This document shows, in pieces, positions 54,619 to 64,000 of a stretch of DNA of 64,000 bases. The DNA lies in NCBI GenBank assembly GCA_028277405.1, contig JANQGH010000009.1, positions 62,001 to 126,000 of the forward strand, written 5' to 3'. The position numbers were made by a program, and so were the translations under genes. Source of the stretch: Alphaproteobacteria bacterium (GTDB lineage Bacteria > Pseudomonadota > Alphaproteobacteria > DSM-16000 > Inquilinaceae). The notes beneath the pieces were generated by a model, which worked only from the letters and a program-made list of their open reading frames with translations, did not search any database and was not told the DNA's origin. How positions within the stretch are numbered: the first letter of the stretch is position 1; the number at the start of each line of letters is the position of its first letter.

Positions 54619-55640
54619 GCACGCGTCTCGTGACCGAGAGGCTCAGACCCGCGCCGGGGCACGATGCCAGCGTCCTGGTTCTGGGCCGCGCCGGCATGGA
54701 TTTGTACCCGTCGGTCGATGACGGGGAGATCGAGGACACACAAGCATTCACCACCGATGTTGGCGGCTCGGCCGGGAACATCGCCGTGGGTCTGGCCCGG
54801 CACGGCGTTTCGGTCGGCCTGATCAGTGCCTTGTCCGGTGACGCGGTCGGCCGCTTCGTCCGTCGGCGGCTGGAGGCGGCCGGCGTCGATCTCACGCACG
54901 TCGCGACCGTCGCGGGCGACCCGCGCACCAGCCTGGCTCTGGCCGAGGTCAGGGACCGGGATTGCGAGGTCGTGATCTACCGCAACAACGCCGCCGATCT
55001 GCAGATCACCGCCGATGCGGTGGACGGCACGGCGCTTGCCCGTGCGAGGTATCTGATCGTGACGGGCACGGCCCTGGTCGCCGAGCCGTCGCGATCGGCG
55101 GCGCTGGCTTGGATGAAAGCCGCCCGCTATGCCCAAGCCCATGTCCTTCTCGACCTCGACTATCGGGCCTATTCCTGGCCGGACAGAGATCGGACCGAGG
55201 CCATATACATGCAGGCCGTGGCGCTGAGCGATGTGTTGGTCGGCAATGACGAGGAGTTCGCGCTGATCGCCGGCGGCCAATCCATCGAAGCACGGCTGCG
55301 CGCTTTTGCGAGCCAGGGTAGGGTTTGCATCCTCAAACGCGGCTCGAACGGCAGTGTTGTGTTTACCGGCGAGCACGAGCCCGAACACATCGGCATCTTC
55401 CCGGTCGCAAGCAAAAAGCCCTATGGCGCCGGCGACGCCTTTCTGGCTGGTGTCGTCGCCAGACTGTCGGCGGGCGACGCCTTGGCCGACGCGGTTACGA
55501 CCGGCTCGGCCGCCGCCGCCATCGTGGTCAGCCGGAGGGGCTGCGCCGCGGCCATGCCGACCCCAGATCAGATACGACAGTTCATCGAAGCAAACGACAT
55601 CAGCGAAGCCCGAGGGCAGGATGCACATCAAACCCTATGA
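54615..55640 (+). CDS. iolC: 5-dehydro-2-deoxygluconokinase (PfkB family)
   Basis: This is a 341-residue kinase if TTG 54615 is used; GTG 54630 is an alternative. Family pattern: VLVLGRAGMDLYPSVDDGEI, DVGGSAGNIAVGLARHGVSV, FRNNAAD-like YRNNAADLQI, DLDYRAYSWPD and KKPYGAGDAFLAGVVARLSA with the catalytic Asp. It phosphorylates 2-deoxy-5-keto-gluconate after IolB. Both candidate starts are non-ATG; the overlap with iolD suggests coupling. Confidence 0.92.
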   Translation: MSTRLVTERLRPAPGHDASVLVLGRAGMDLYPSVDDGEIEDTQAFTTDVGGSAGNIAVGLARHGVSVGLISALSGDAVGRFVRRRLEAAGVDLTHVATVAGDPRTSLALAEVRDRDCEVVIYRNNAADLQITADAVDGTALARARYLIVTGTALVAEPSRSAALAWMKAARYAQAHVLLDLDYRAYSWPDRDRTEAIYMQAVALSDVLVGNDEEFALIAGGQSIEARLRAFASQGRVCILKRGSNGSVVFTGEHEPEHIGIFPVASKKPYGAGDAFLAGVVARLSAGDALADAVTTGSAAAAIVVSRRGCAAAMPTPDQIRQFIEANDISEARGQDAHQTL

Positions 55641-56460
55641 CAACGCCAACACCCCGATCGTCGATACGGACGATGCCCGGGTTCCCCTGGCCTATTTCAA
55701 CATCGTCAAGCTGACAAAGGGCGAGCGCTTTGACCACGCCGTGCCGGGTTACGAGACTTGTGTCGTGCCGGCGCATGGCACGATCGATGTCGCGGTGGGC
55801 GACGCCAGATTCACCGCCATCGGCGACCGTGACGGCATCTTCAACGGTGACCCCAGCGCGGTCTATGTACCGGTAGGCGCGTCCGCCAGCCTGACCTGCA
55901 CCAGCGACGACGCCGAAATCTTCGTCGCCGGCGCGCGCCATGACGAGGTCTATGAACCGTTCGAGGTGCGACCCACTCAATTGGACCATGTGCAATACGG
56001 GTCCGACGACACCAAGACGCACCGCAAGATCAAGCACATCCTTGGCCAGTCGCCGCCGGGCAAGGTCGGCCGGCTTTTGGTCAGCGAGTTGTACACGGTC
56101 GGCGCCGGCGGCTGGTCCGGCTTTCCGCCGCACAAGCACGATACCGACCGGCTGCCCGACGAAAGCCATCACGACGAGGTCTACAATTTCCGCTTCAACC
56201 CGGAGATCGGCTTTGGCGCCCAGTTCCTGCGGCCGGACGGCGAGACTTTCGGTGAGGTCTTTCATGTGAAGAACGGGTCGACCTTCGCGATCGACAAAGG
56301 CTATCACCCCTGTGTCGCGGCACCCGGCTATGAAATGTACTACTTCACCATCCTGGCCGGCGCCTCCCAACGGCCGCTGACCCAGTATTTCGACCCGGAA
56401 CACGCCTATCAGATCGAGACCATCCCCGGCATCAAGGACATGATCGCCAAGTTCAAATAG
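55621..56460 (+). CDS. iolB: 5-deoxy-glucuronate isomerase
   Basis: This is a 279-residue cupin-fold enzyme. ATG 55621 lies inside the end of iolC (20 bp overlap). Motifs include WSGFPPHKHDTD with metal-binding His residues, SHHDEVYNFRFNPEIGFGAQ and KGYHPCVAAPGYEMYYFTIL. It isomerises 5-deoxyglucuronate to 2-deoxy-5-keto-gluconate. Length and motif order are normal; the long open frame upstream is shadow of iolC. Confidence 0.95.
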   Translation: MHIKPYDNANTPIVDTDDARVPLAYFNIVKLTKGERFDHAVPGYETCVVPAHGTIDVAVGDARFTAIGDRDGIFNGDPSAVYVPVGASASLTCTSDDAEIFVAGARHDEVYEPFEVRPTQLDHVQYGSDDTKTHRKIKHILGQSPPGKVGRLLVSELYTVGAGGWSGFPPHKHDTDRLPDESHHDEVYNFRFNPEIGFGAQFLRPDGETFGEVFHVKNGSTFAIDKGYHPCVAAPGYEMYYFTILAGASQRPLTQYFDPEHAYQIETIPGIKDMIAKFK

Positions 56461-56477
56461 CCCAACCTGAACGACCG

Positions 56478-57359
56478 ATGATCGTCGACCTTCAGAGCAT
56501 CCTGGCGCCCGCCCGTGCCGAGGGCTATGGCGTCGCCTGCTTCAACGTATTCGGCTATGAAGATGCCAAGGCGGTTGTCCAGGCGGCCGAGGCGGCCCGT
56601 GCGCCGGTCATCCTGGCGGCCAATCTCGACTTCGTACGCTTCATGCCGCTGGAGTTGATCGCCCAGACCTTTCGCCATGCGGCCGAAGGGGCAACGGTGC
56701 CGGTCTGCATTCACCTTGACCACACTTACGAGAAGGAAACCGTGCTGCGCGCGGTCGATCTGGGGTTCACCTCGGTCATGTTCGACGGGTCCCAACTGCC
56801 GGTACGGGAGAACCTTGCGATCGTCAACGAGATCGCCGTCTATGCCCACGAACGAGGCGTATCGGTGGAGGCCGAGGTCGGGTCGGTGCCCTATGCAGAG
56901 GGCCGTGATCACATCCGCTCGGAGATCACGACGCTCGACCAGGCGCGGGCGTTTGGCGATGAGGGCCACATGGACGCCCTCGCCATCTCCGTCGGCAATG
57001 TGCACCGGCTGACGTCGCCGGGTGTGACCATCGATTTCGATCGGCTGGAGGCGATCAGCGGCCTTGTCGACGCGCCGTTGGTCATCCATGGCACGACCGG
57101 CATCTATCGCGACGATCTGCGGGCCTTGGCGCGCACCCAAGTCTCGAAATTCAACATCGGCACGTCGCTGCGCCAGGCCTTTGGGGCCGGTGTCCGGCGC
57201 TCGATCGAGCAGGATGTTTACGATCGGCTGACCATGATGGCGTCCGCCATGGAGGCCATGCGCATGACCGCGACCGATTGGTTCGATCTGCTCGGCTCAA
57301 AGGGTCGCTATCCGGCCGACGGTGCAATCGAGCCGGGCCATGCCGCCGGCTCTTCCTAA
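56478..57359 (+). CDS. Class II aldolase (IolJ/fructose-bisphosphate aldolase family)
   Basis: This is a 293-residue protein. It opens MIVDLQSILAPARAEGYGVA-CFNVFGYEDAKAVVQAAE. CIHLDHTYEKE supplies the zinc His and catalytic Asp, EAEVGSVPYAEG follows, and LVIHGTTGIYRDDL and KFNIGTSLRQAFGAG bind substrate phosphate. In this operon it most likely splits 6-phospho-5-dehydro-2-deoxygluconate, as IolJ does, but tagatose or fructose bisphosphate cannot be excluded. It follows iolB after 17 bp. Confidence 0.85.
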   Translation: MIVDLQSILAPARAEGYGVACFNVFGYEDAKAVVQAAEAARAPVILAANLDFVRFMPLELIAQTFRHAAEGATVPVCIHLDHTYEKETVLRAVDLGFTSVMFDGSQLPVRENLAIVNEIAVYAHERGVSVEAEVGSVPYAEGRDHIRSEITTLDQARAFGDEGHMDALAISVGNVHRLTSPGVTIDFDRLEAISGLVDAPLVIHGTTGIYRDDLRALARTQVSKFNIGTSLRQAFGAGVRRSIEQDVYDRLTMMASAMEAMRMTATDWFDLLGSKGRYPADGAIEPGHAAGSS

Positions 57360-57372
57360 ACGGCGCGTGCGC

Positions 57373-58527
57373 CTATTTGGCTTGTCCGGACAGTGCGCGG
57401 CGGTAAAGGCGGTTCGTGCGGCCGCGCCTTAGCTTAAGCGAAGGCGGGCGATGCGGCGCCGGATCGATCGGAACAGCGGATTGAACGGGCGTACCGAGAT
57501 CCGCCCGCTCCTGCGCGAGCCCGTACAGCAGCAGGTAATCGTCGGTCATTCGCTCGATGCTAAAGCGGCTCTCGAAGCGGTCGCGTACGCGTAGACGATC
57601 GAGGTCTCCTGCCGCTGATACAGCGGCGACAGCGTCGTCAATCGTGTCCACGATCAGCCCCGTAATGCCCGGCTCGATAATCTCCTCCGTGGCTCCCTGC
57701 CGGAAGGCGATAACCGGCGTGCCGCAGGCCATCGCCTCGATCATGGCCAGGCCGGAGGGTTCCGCCTGGTCGATCGAGCACAACGCGGCCAAGGCGCCGC
57801 CAAGGAAGTCTGCCTTCTCGGTTTCGCGGATCTCGCCGACAAACTCTACGATCGGGTCGTCGAGCATCGGCCTGACCGTCTCCTCGAAGAAGCCCTGATT
57901 GTCCTGGTCAATCGTCGCCGCGATCTTCAAGGGCACGCCCGATCGACGGGCGATCTCGATGGCGAGACGCGGATGGTTGTTCGGAGATAGGTGGCCGAGC
58001 AGAGCCAGGTAGCCTTGATGCGCCCGAGACAATCGATAGAGGTCGCGCGGCAGTCCGTAACCGACATTTCCGGCCCAGCGTACCTTGGGCATTCCCTGTC
58101 TTTGCGCGAACGTGACCGAGACCAAGGGCATGTCGTTGAAGTGGCGATAGAACGGCACCAGGTCCGATGTCTCAAGCGATCCATGCAAGGTTGTCAGCGT
58201 TTTGCACGCGTCGGCCCGAAACACTGGGAAATGAAGCGGATCGATGTGGAAATGCAGGATATCGAAGTCCGAGGTCCGCTGCTGAACATGATCCAGCAGG
58301 ATCATCAGATGCGGCCATGAGTCCGCGAAATCGGTGCCGGGCTGGTGAGACCCGGCGTAAGGGCTGACCAGCCGTGCCGACGTTGTCAGGTCCCCCCGTC
58401 CGAAGAGGGTTACGTCGTGGCCCCTGGCGACCAGTTCGTCGGCCAGATACACGACGATCCGTTCAATGCCGCGCCCCATGGCGGACGAACCGGGTGTGAA
58501 CACCGGCGCGATTTGTGCAATCTTCAA
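57373..58527 (-). CDS. Glycosyltransferase family 4 (GT-B)
   Basis: This is a 384-residue protein. The N-terminal domain has IAQIAPVFTPGSSAMGRGIE and VVYLADELVARGHDVTLFGR. The C-terminal nucleotide-sugar domain has the EX7E motif in EPSGLAMIEAMACGTPVIAF, followed by GATEEIIEPGITGLIVD. It transfers a sugar, probably to an envelope or exopolysaccharide acceptor; the substrate is unknown. It is convergent with the aldolase gene and alone on its strand. Confidence 0.88.
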   Translation of the reverse strand: MKIAQIAPVFTPGSSAMGRGIERIVVYLADELVARGHDVTLFGRGDLTTSARLVSPYAGSHQPGTDFADSWPHLMILLDHVQQRTSDFDILHFHIDPLHFPVFRADACKTLTTLHGSLETSDLVPFYRHFNDMPLVSVTFAQRQGMPKVRWAGNVGYGLPRDLYRLSRAHQGYLALLGHLSPNNHPRLAIEIARRSGVPLKIAATIDQDNQGFFEETVRPMLDDPIVEFVGEIRETEKADFLGGALAALCSIDQAEPSGLAMIEAMACGTPVIAFRQGATEEIIEPGITGLIVDTIDDAVAAVSAAGDLDRLRVRDRFESRFSIERMTDDYLLLYGLAQERADLGTPVQSAVPIDPAPHRPPSLKLRRGRTNRLYRRALSGQAK

Positions 58528-58776
58528 GGCTCCGTCTCCGACGCGGATACAGGGTCCCGCTGTTGGCTCCCCGCCGTGACCTCAAGGCCGGCTTGAGCCG
58601 ACACTTCTGTGTCACGCCATGCGCGAATTGTCGTTGACGACCGTCAATTCACGATAGCAGAAAGCGAGTTGCTCCGGAAGACATTGATTGACCTCCGTCA
58701 AGTCCGGCGTGCAGCAATGTCGGCAGATTGACCGACCGCGAGGGGGTTTCGGCAGAGCCTGAGGAAGAGGAACCGG

Positions 58777-59529
58777 ATGCCGGGCGCCGGCACAGTCATC
58801 GAAAGCGAGGGGCGATCGCGGTCGGAAGACCTGACCTTCTCGATCCGTGGGCTGACCAAGGTCTACCATATGGGCGAGACCTCGGTGCATGCGCTGCGCG
58901 GCGTCGATCTCGATTTGCCGGCCGGTGAGTTCGTCGTTCTTCTGGGGCCGTCCGGCAGCGGCAAATCCACCTTGTTGAACATCGTGGGCGGCCTCGACCG
59001 GCCGACCGACGGTACGGTCAGCTTCCGCGGTCGCACCCTTGGCGACCTCAGCGAGGGGGCGCTGACCCGTTTCCGGCGCGACCATGTCGGCTTCATCTTC
59101 CAGTTCTACAATCTGATGCCCAGCCTGACCGCGCGGGAGAATGTCGGGCTGGTGGCCGAACTCGCGCGCAACCCGATGACGCCGGAAGAAGCGCTGGCGC
59201 TGGTCGGCCTGACCGACTGGATGGACCATTTCCCGGCCCAGCTTTCCGGCGGCCAGCAGCAGCGGGTCGCGGTGGCGAGGGCCGTCGCGAAACGGCCCGA
59301 GGTTTTGCTGTGCGACGAACCAACGGGCGCCTTGGACAGCGAAACCGGTATTTCCGTCCTCGAAGCCCTTACCGGCATCAATCGGGAACTTGGAACGACT
59401 ACGATCGTGATCACCCACAATGTGGTCATCGCCGACATGGCGGATCGCGTCGTGACCATCGCCGATGGCGTCGTGCATGAGGTGCGCCAGAACGACAGCC
59501 CGAAAAAGCCGTCGGAGCTGGCCTGGTGA
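58777..59529 (+). CDS. ABC transporter ATP-binding protein (MacB/LolD type)
   Basis: This 250-residue ATPase has Walker [13 protein letters not shown], signature [20 protein letters not shown], Walker [17 protein letters not shown] and H-loop [14 protein letters not shown]. The [20 protein letters not shown] start is typical of the MacB/LolD/FtsE-like class that works with FtsX-fold permeases. The ribosome site is GAGGAAGAGG. Its stop overlaps the permease start (GTGA). Confidence 0.94.
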   Translation: MPGAGTVIESEGRSRSEDLTFSIRGLTKVYHMGETSVHALRGVDLDLPAGEFVVLLGPSGSGKSTLLNIVGGLDRPTDGTVSFRGRTLGDLSEGALTRFRRDHVGFIFQFYNLMPSLTARENVGLVAELARNPMTPEEALALVGLTDWMDHFPAQLSGGQQQRVAVARAVAKRPEVLLCDEPTGALDSETGISVLEALTGINRELGTTTIVITHNVVIADMADRVVTIADGVVHEVRQNDSPKKPSELAW

Positions 59530-61901
59530 TCCGCTTGCTCGCCATTCTCGACCGCAAGCTGGTGCGCGATCTGTGGCACATCAGGGGCCAGGTGCTGGCG
59601 ATCGCCTTGGTCATCGCCGCCGGTGTGGCGACCATGGTCATGGCGACCGGAACGCACCGCTCGCTCGAGGAAACCCGGGCCGCGTACTATGACGGTTATC
59701 GTTTCGCCGACATTTTCGCCTACGCCAATCGGGCGCCTGAGGCCATGGTCGGCCATCTGGCCGAAATCCCAGGCGTTGCCCGGGTGGAGAGCCGGATCGT
59801 CGACACGGTCCTGCTCGATATGCCCGGCATTGTGGAACCGGTGCGCGGCCAGGTGCTATCGCTGCCCGAGGATGGTATCGCCGCGCTGAACGCCATCGTG
59901 TTGCGCCGGGGCCGACTGCCTTCCGCCAACCATCCGGACGAGGTGGTCGTCAGCGAGGCCTTCGCCGAGGCCCATGATCTTCTTCCGGGTGACGCCATAC
60001 AGGCCAACTTGAACGGCCGTCGGCGGGACCTCACCGTGGTCGGCGTCGCGCTGTCGCCGGAGTTCATCTACGCGATCGCACCGGGCGATTTCGTGCCGGA
60101 CGATCGCCGTTTCGGCATCTTCTGGATGGGTCGCGATGCGCTGGAAGCGGCCTATGATCTGGACGGTGCCTTCAACAACGTCACCCTGGCGATCACCCGA
60201 ACGGCCGTCGAGGAAGACGTCATTCGGGCCGTCGACGACATCTTGCGCCCCTATGGAGGCATTGGGGCCTTCGGGCGCGACGATCATCCCTCCCACGCCT
60301 TTATCGATGGCGAACTGGACGAGCTGGAGGCCCTCACGACGGTCGTGCCCCCGATCTTTCTGATCGTCGCGGCCTTCCTGTTGAACCTGGTGACCGGGCG
60401 ATTGATCGACACCGAACGCGAGCAAATCGGGCTGATGAAAGCCTTCGGCTTCACCAGCTATGGTGTCGGCTGGCATTACGTGAAGCTGGTGCTGGTGATC
60501 GCGTTCTTGGGCATCGCCATTGGTTTTGCCGGCGGCTACTACACCGGCCGCGGCTTGACGGCGCTGTATGGCGGGTTTTTCCGGTTTCCGTTTCTCTATT
60601 TCTCCCTCGACACCGCGACTTTCGCGGCCGCCGGACTGATCAGCATGGCGGCGGCGCTGGCCGGTGCCCTGATGGCGGTTCGGCGCGCGATCGGCTTGCA
60701 GCCGGCGGTCGCCATGCGGCCGCCTCCGCCGGCGAGCTATAAGCGCACGGTTCTCGATCGCCTTTATCTGACCTGGGCGTTTGGGGCGGAGGGCCGCATG
60801 GTCCTGCGTCACATGCTGCGCTGGCCGTTGCGGTCGAGCCTGACCGCGCTCGGGATCGCGCTGTCGACGGCGCTGTTGATCTCAACCCTGTTCTTTCTCG
60901 ATGCCATGGACGAGATGCTGGAACTGTTCTTCTTCGACAACCAGCGCCAGGACGTGACCGTCAGCTTCACCTTGCCGACCGAAGACGCGGTCGCGGCCGA
61001 TCTTCTGCATCTGCCCGGTGTGCACGCGGTCGAGCTGTTTCGGTCGGTACCGGCCCGGCTGATCAACGGGAAATTGCGCGAGCGCATGGGCATCACGGGT
61101 CGAGACCCGGGCGCCAATCTGACCCTGATCACCGATGTCGACGGCTTCGATGTCGCGCTGCCGTCCGACGGCATTGTTCTGAACGATGCCTTGGCCGAAG
61201 ACCTCGACGCAAGGGTCGGCGACCTGTTGACCGTCGAGATCCTGGACGGACGCCAGCCGACCCTGACCGTCCCCGTAAGCCTGGTCGTTCGCGAGTATGT
61301 CGGCCGGGCGGCCTATATGGACCGGACCGCGCTGAACCGTCTGGTGGGCGACGGCCAGGTTGCCTCGGGCGCCTATTTGACCGTCGACAGCGACCGGCAC
61401 GACGCGCTGTTCTACGACCTCACCCACAGCCCGGCGGTGGAAGGCGTCAGCCGTCGACGCGCCTCGTTCGAGACGTTCCAGCAGTTGATCGACCAGTCGA
61501 TGGGCACGACCGTCATCGTCTACATCGCCTTCGCGTCGCTGATCGCCATCGGGGTGGTCTACAACAGCGCCAGGATCTCGCTGTCGGAACGGGCGCGGGA
61601 ACTGGCCAGCATGCGCGTGCTGGGTTTCTACCGCCGAGAGGTGGCGATCCTGCTGTTGGGCGAATTGGCCGCGCTGACCCTGATCGCGATCCCGATCGGC
61701 TGCGTCATGGGCTATTACCTCGCATCGCTGATGGTTCAGGAATTCGGCAACGACGTCTTTCGCTTGCCGCTGATTGTCGAGACCTCGACCTATGCCCATG
61801 CGGCGATCGTGGTGGTCTTGGCCACCATCTTGTCCGGCGCCCTCGTGGCACGGCGCGTCGCCAAGCTTGATTTGATTGCCGTCTTGAAGACGCGCGACTG
61901 A
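59526..61901 (+). CDS. FtsX-like ABC transporter permease
   Basis: This is a 791-residue protein with a GTG start that overlaps the ATPase stop. It has an N-terminal membrane helix ([20 protein letters not shown]), a large periplasmic domain, and two FtsX domains, each with three membrane segments ([40 protein letters not shown]). The arrangement matches MacB-type mechanotransmission exporters with duplicated FtsX cores. The cargo is unknown: lipoproteins, peptides or lipophilic compounds are possible. Confidence 0.92.
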   Translation: MIRLLAILDRKLVRDLWHIRGQVLAIALVIAAGVATMVMATGTHRSLEETRAAYYDGYRFADIFAYANRAPEAMVGHLAEIPGVARVESRIVDTVLLDMPGIVEPVRGQVLSLPEDGIAALNAIVLRRGRLPSANHPDEVVVSEAFAEAHDLLPGDAIQANLNGRRRDLTVVGVALSPEFIYAIAPGDFVPDDRRFGIFWMGRDALEAAYDLDGAFNNVTLAITRTAVEEDVIRAVDDILRPYGGIGAFGRDDHPSHAFIDGELDELEALTTVVPPIFLIVAAFLLNLVTGRLIDTEREQIGLMKAFGFTSYGVGWHYVKLVLVIAFLGIAIGFAGGYYTGRGLTALYGGFFRFPFLYFSLDTATFAAAGLISMAAALAGALMAVRRAIGLQPAVAMRPPPPASYKRTVLDRLYLTWAFGAEGRMVLRHMLRWPLRSSLTALGIALSTALLISTLFFLDAMDEMLELFFFDNQRQDVTVSFTLPTEDAVAADLLHLPGVHAVELFRSVPARLINGKLRERMGITGRDPGANLTLITDVDGFDVALPSDGIVLNDALAEDLDARVGDLLTVEILDGRQPTLTVPVSLVVREYVGRAAYMDRTALNRLVGDGQVASGAYLTVDSDRHDALFYDLTHSPAVEGVSRRRASFETFQQLIDQSMGTTVIVYIAFASLIAIGVVYNSARISLSERARELASMRVLGFYRREVAILLLGELAALTLIAIPIGCVMGYYLASLMVQEFGNDVFRLPLIVETSTYAHAAIVVVLATILSGALVARRVAKLDLIAVLKTRD

Positions 61902-61913
61902 TCGGAGATTGCC

Positions 61914-63125
61914 ATGCAACGGCTGGTTCGTTGGATACTTCGCCTGGGTCTCTTGGCTGTGGTCGTCGCCGGGTTCGTCTACGCGCTGTGGCCGCGTCCG
62001 GTGCCGGTCGACATCGCCGAGGTAACGCGCGGGATGTTCGAGGTATCGATCACGGATGACGGCGAGGCCCGGGTGCGCGAGGTCTATGTTGTCTCCGCGC
62101 TGGTGGCCGGGCAGGTGATGCGGTTCGATGGCGAAGTCGGCGACCATGTGACGGCAGGCGAAAGCGCGCTCACCGAAATCCTGCCGACCAACCCGGTGTT
62201 CCTGGATGTGCGTTCGCGGGCGGAGTCCGAGGCCTTGGTGGCGGCAGCGGAGGCCGCGACGAGCCTGGCGGAAGCCGAGGTCGATCGAGCCCAAGCGGCG
62301 GTCAACTATGCCCAGGCCCAATATGACAGGGCGGAACCGTTGGCGGATCGCGGCACGATCTCGCCGGCTGAGTTGGACCGCGCCCGGCTGGAGTTGAGCA
62401 CCGAACAGGCCGTCTTGGAGACCGCGCGCGCCGCTCTGCGCGTCCGGTCGTTCGAGTTGGAAACAGCGCGCGCCGCTTTGATCGGGCCCGAACAGGACCT
62501 CGACGGCGAGGCGGAAGGCTGCTGCATCACCGTACGCGCACCCGTCAGCGGCGAAATCTTGCGCATCCTGCAGGAAAGCGAGGTGGTGGTGCCGGTCGGC
62601 ACGCCGCTGGTCGAAATCGGCGACGCCAACGATCTTGAGATCGTCGTCGACCTGCTGTCGTCGGACGCGGTTCGGGTGTCGCCCGGCGACCCCGTCGTCA
62701 TCGAGGATTGGGGCGGCGACATGGATTTGAACGGCACCGTCCGCCGCGTGGCACCCTTCGCCCGGACCGAGGTCTCGTCTCTCGGCATCGAGGAACAGCG
62801 AGTCGATGTCATGATCGATATCACCGATCCGCCGACGGCGTGGTCGCGCCTTGGCCACGGCTATCAGGCCGATATCCGCATCGTCCTGCGCCGCGACAGC
62901 GATGTGTTGCAAGTGCCGCTCGGGTCGCTGTTTCGCGAAGGCGGCGACTGGGCGCTGTTCCGCATCGTCGATGGTGTCGCGACGTTGACACCGGTCGAGG
63001 TCGGCGCGATCAATGCCGTCGCTGCTGAAATCCATGGCGGTCTGGAACAGGGCGAGACCCTGGTGCTCTACCCCAGTGACCGGATCGCCGACGGCGTCAG
63101 TGTCGTGCCGCGCGACGGTGTGTGA
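61914..63125 (+). CDS. HlyD-type periplasmic membrane-fusion protein of the ABC exporter
   Basis: This 403-residue protein has an N-terminal membrane anchor (LGLLAVVVAGFVYALWPRPV), a lipoyl half-motif (VSALVAGQVMRFDGEVGDHV), a coiled-coil hairpin (about residues 105-190; EAEVDRAQAAVNYAQAQYDR), the second lipoyl half (RAPVSGEILRILQESEVVVP) and a beta-barrel/membrane-proximal end. It links the FtsX permease to an outer-membrane channel, which is not in the window. It follows the permease after 12 bp and completes the ABC-FtsX-MFP unit. It is not closely related to the truncated HlyD at the left end. Confidence 0.93.
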   Translation: MQRLVRWILRLGLLAVVVAGFVYALWPRPVPVDIAEVTRGMFEVSITDDGEARVREVYVVSALVAGQVMRFDGEVGDHVTAGESALTEILPTNPVFLDVRSRAESEALVAAAEAATSLAEAEVDRAQAAVNYAQAQYDRAEPLADRGTISPAELDRARLELSTEQAVLETARAALRVRSFELETARAALIGPEQDLDGEAEGCCITVRAPVSGEILRILQESEVVVPVGTPLVEIGDANDLEIVVDLLSSDAVRVSPGDPVVIEDWGGDMDLNGTVRRVAPFARTEVSSLGIEEQRVDVMIDITDPPTAWSRLGHGYQADIRIVLRRDSDVLQVPLGSLFREGGDWALFRIVDGVATLTPVEVGAINAVAAEIHGGLEQGETLVLYPSDRIADGVSVVPRDGV

Positions 63126-63139
63126 CAGCTGCGATCGAA

Positions 63140-64000
63140 CTACGCTGCCGTGGCGTTGGCTTCTTCCGGGACCAGAACGGCTGCCCCCGTCAGCCTGCCG
63201 TCGCGCAAGCGGTCAAGCGCCTCGTTCGCCGCGTTTAGCGGGAACGGTTCGATATGCGTTTTCACGGGCACCTTGGGTGCCAGGTCGAGAAATTCGATGG
63301 CGTCATGCCGCGTCAGGTTGGCAACGGAGACAACTTTTCTTTCGCCCCACAAGATGTCGTATGGGAAGGCGGGAATGTCGCTCATGTGGATGCCGCCGCA
63401 GACCACGACACCGCCCTTGCGCACGGCGCGAAGGGCTGCCGGCACCAAACTGCCGACGGGCGCGAAGATGATGGCCGCGTCCAACTCCTCCGGCGGCGAT
63501 TGGTCCGATCCGCCAGTCCACGACGCCCCTAGAGAGCGGGCGAACGCCTGCGCCGCCTCGTCGCCCGGCCTGGTAAAGGCGAACAGCTTGCGACCCTCGT
63601 ACAGAGCGACCTGGGCGACGATATGGGCGGCAGCGCCAAAGCCGTAGATGCCCAGATTTTCGGCCTCGCCCGCCATTTTCAGCGACCGATGCCCGATCAG
63701 ACCGGCGCACAACAGGGGCGCGGCCTCCACGTCCGAATAGGCGTCCGGGATCGCGAAGCAATAGCGCGCATCGGCGATCGTGTGATCGGCGTAGCCGCCA
63801 TCGATCTGATAGCCGGTGAAACCCGGCGCGTCGCACAGATTTTCGTGGCCGCTGCGGCAATACCGGCAGACGCCGCAGGTTTTGCCCAACCAGGGGATGC
63901 CGACGCGGTCGCCCGGGCTGAACGCGGTCACGTCCGGCCCGACCTTGACAACGCGCCCAACGATCTCATGACCGGGCACGATGGGCAGTTTGGGGTCTGT
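63140..64000 (-). CDS. Zinc-dependent alcohol dehydrogenase, 5'-truncated by window edge
   Basis: The frame is open to the right edge (TDPKLPIVPGHEIVGRVVKV), so the first about 50 residues are missing. The catalytic-zinc Glu/His region is PGHEIVGRV. The structural-zinc cysteines are in CGVCRYCRSGHENLCD (four Cys). The NAD(P) fold begins at NLGIYGFGAAAHIVAQVALY, where GxGxxxH replaces the usual GxGGxGH. It belongs to the MDR alcohol/aldehyde dehydrogenases (AdhP/YahK-like). Its stop faces the membrane-fusion gene. Confidence 0.92.
   Translation of the reverse strand, partial: TDPKLPIVPGHEIVGRVVKVGPDVTAFSPGDRVGIPWLGKTCGVCRYCRSGHENLCDAPGFTGYQIDGGYADHTIADARYCFAIPDAYSDVEAAPLLCAGLIGHRSLKMAGEAENLGIYGFGAAAHIVAQVALYEGRKLFAFTRPGDEAAQAFARSLGASWTGGSDQSPPEELDAAIIFAPVGSLVPAALRAVRKGGVVVCGGIHMSDIPAFPYDILWGERKVVSVANLTRHDAIEFLDLAPKVPVKTHIEPFPLNAANEALDRLRDGRLTGAAVLVPEEANATAA

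Noticed and set aside
60882..63035. 717-codon open frame antisense to the FtsX permease and membrane-fusion genes
   Set aside because: It crosses two intact genes on the other strand, shows no family motif and has the low-complexity composition of shadow frames.

Overview
This 64 kb window is high-GC DNA that reads as a chromosomal segment of an alphaproteobacterium. The evidence is the hemC-hemD-mitofilin/HemX-hemY operon divergent from tsaD, the urtABCDE plus ureDABCEFG-hupE urea block, and an iol-type inositol block. The species cannot be named from the sequence alone. Both edges cut genes: a sulfatase on the left and a zinc alcohol dehydrogenase on the right.

Region 1 (about 1-23,700) is accessory DNA. 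It runs from a truncated sulfatase through IS3 debris around a beheaded HlyD-type secretion gene to a defence island (3,083-17,069). At the centre of the island is a tightly overlapping minus-strand operon of four genes: cysteine desulfurase, DUF4007 protein, large P-loop ATPase and PAPS-reductase-like protein. This is the composition and order of an SspABCD DNA phosphorothioation system. A plus-strand pair points tail-to-tail at it: a protein with two GHKL ATPase modules and a receiver-domain protein. A second, single-GHKL gene lies upstream on the minus strand and appears split by a G7 homopolymer frameshift. A decayed HNH endonuclease gene sits in the gap before sspA. No SspE-like or DndFGH-like restriction partner is recognisable, so the GHKL and receiver proteins are the best candidates for a sensing or effector module. 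To the right lie a broken IS5-family element, a broken IS1182-family element, and a prophage remnant (terminase pieces, tail protein, primase/helicase piece, and an array of GAAACG-type repeats). The remnant abuts tRNA-Thr(CGT), a plausible integration site.

Region 2 (23,700-35,600) is core genome. It holds tRNA-Thr, the heme biosynthesis operon, tsaD, a YciI protein, an EVE protein, a Rieske protein, a glycine-zipper lipoprotein, acetyl-CoA synthetase, an OmpA-family porin-like protein and ArfB.

Region 3 (35,750-47,130) is a urea uptake and hydrolysis block on the plus strand. UrtA binds urea, UrtB with a fused UrtC-UrtD protein and UrtE transport it, UreABC hydrolyse it, UreDEFG mature the nickel site, and a HupE/UreJ-type protein probably brings in nickel.

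Region 4 (47,130-57,360) is a carbohydrate block consistent with inositol catabolism: a ribokinase-like kinase, a BtpA-family protein, a LacI-type regulator, two Gfo/Idh/MocA dehydrogenases, and iolD, iolC, iolB and a class II aldolase. Three matching near-palindromes (TGCAAG..TTTGCA type) lie upstream of the regulator gene and in the divergent promoter region, and are candidate operators. Region 5 (57,373-64,000) has a GT4 glycosyltransferase, an ABC/FtsX/membrane-fusion export operon and the partial dehydrogenase.
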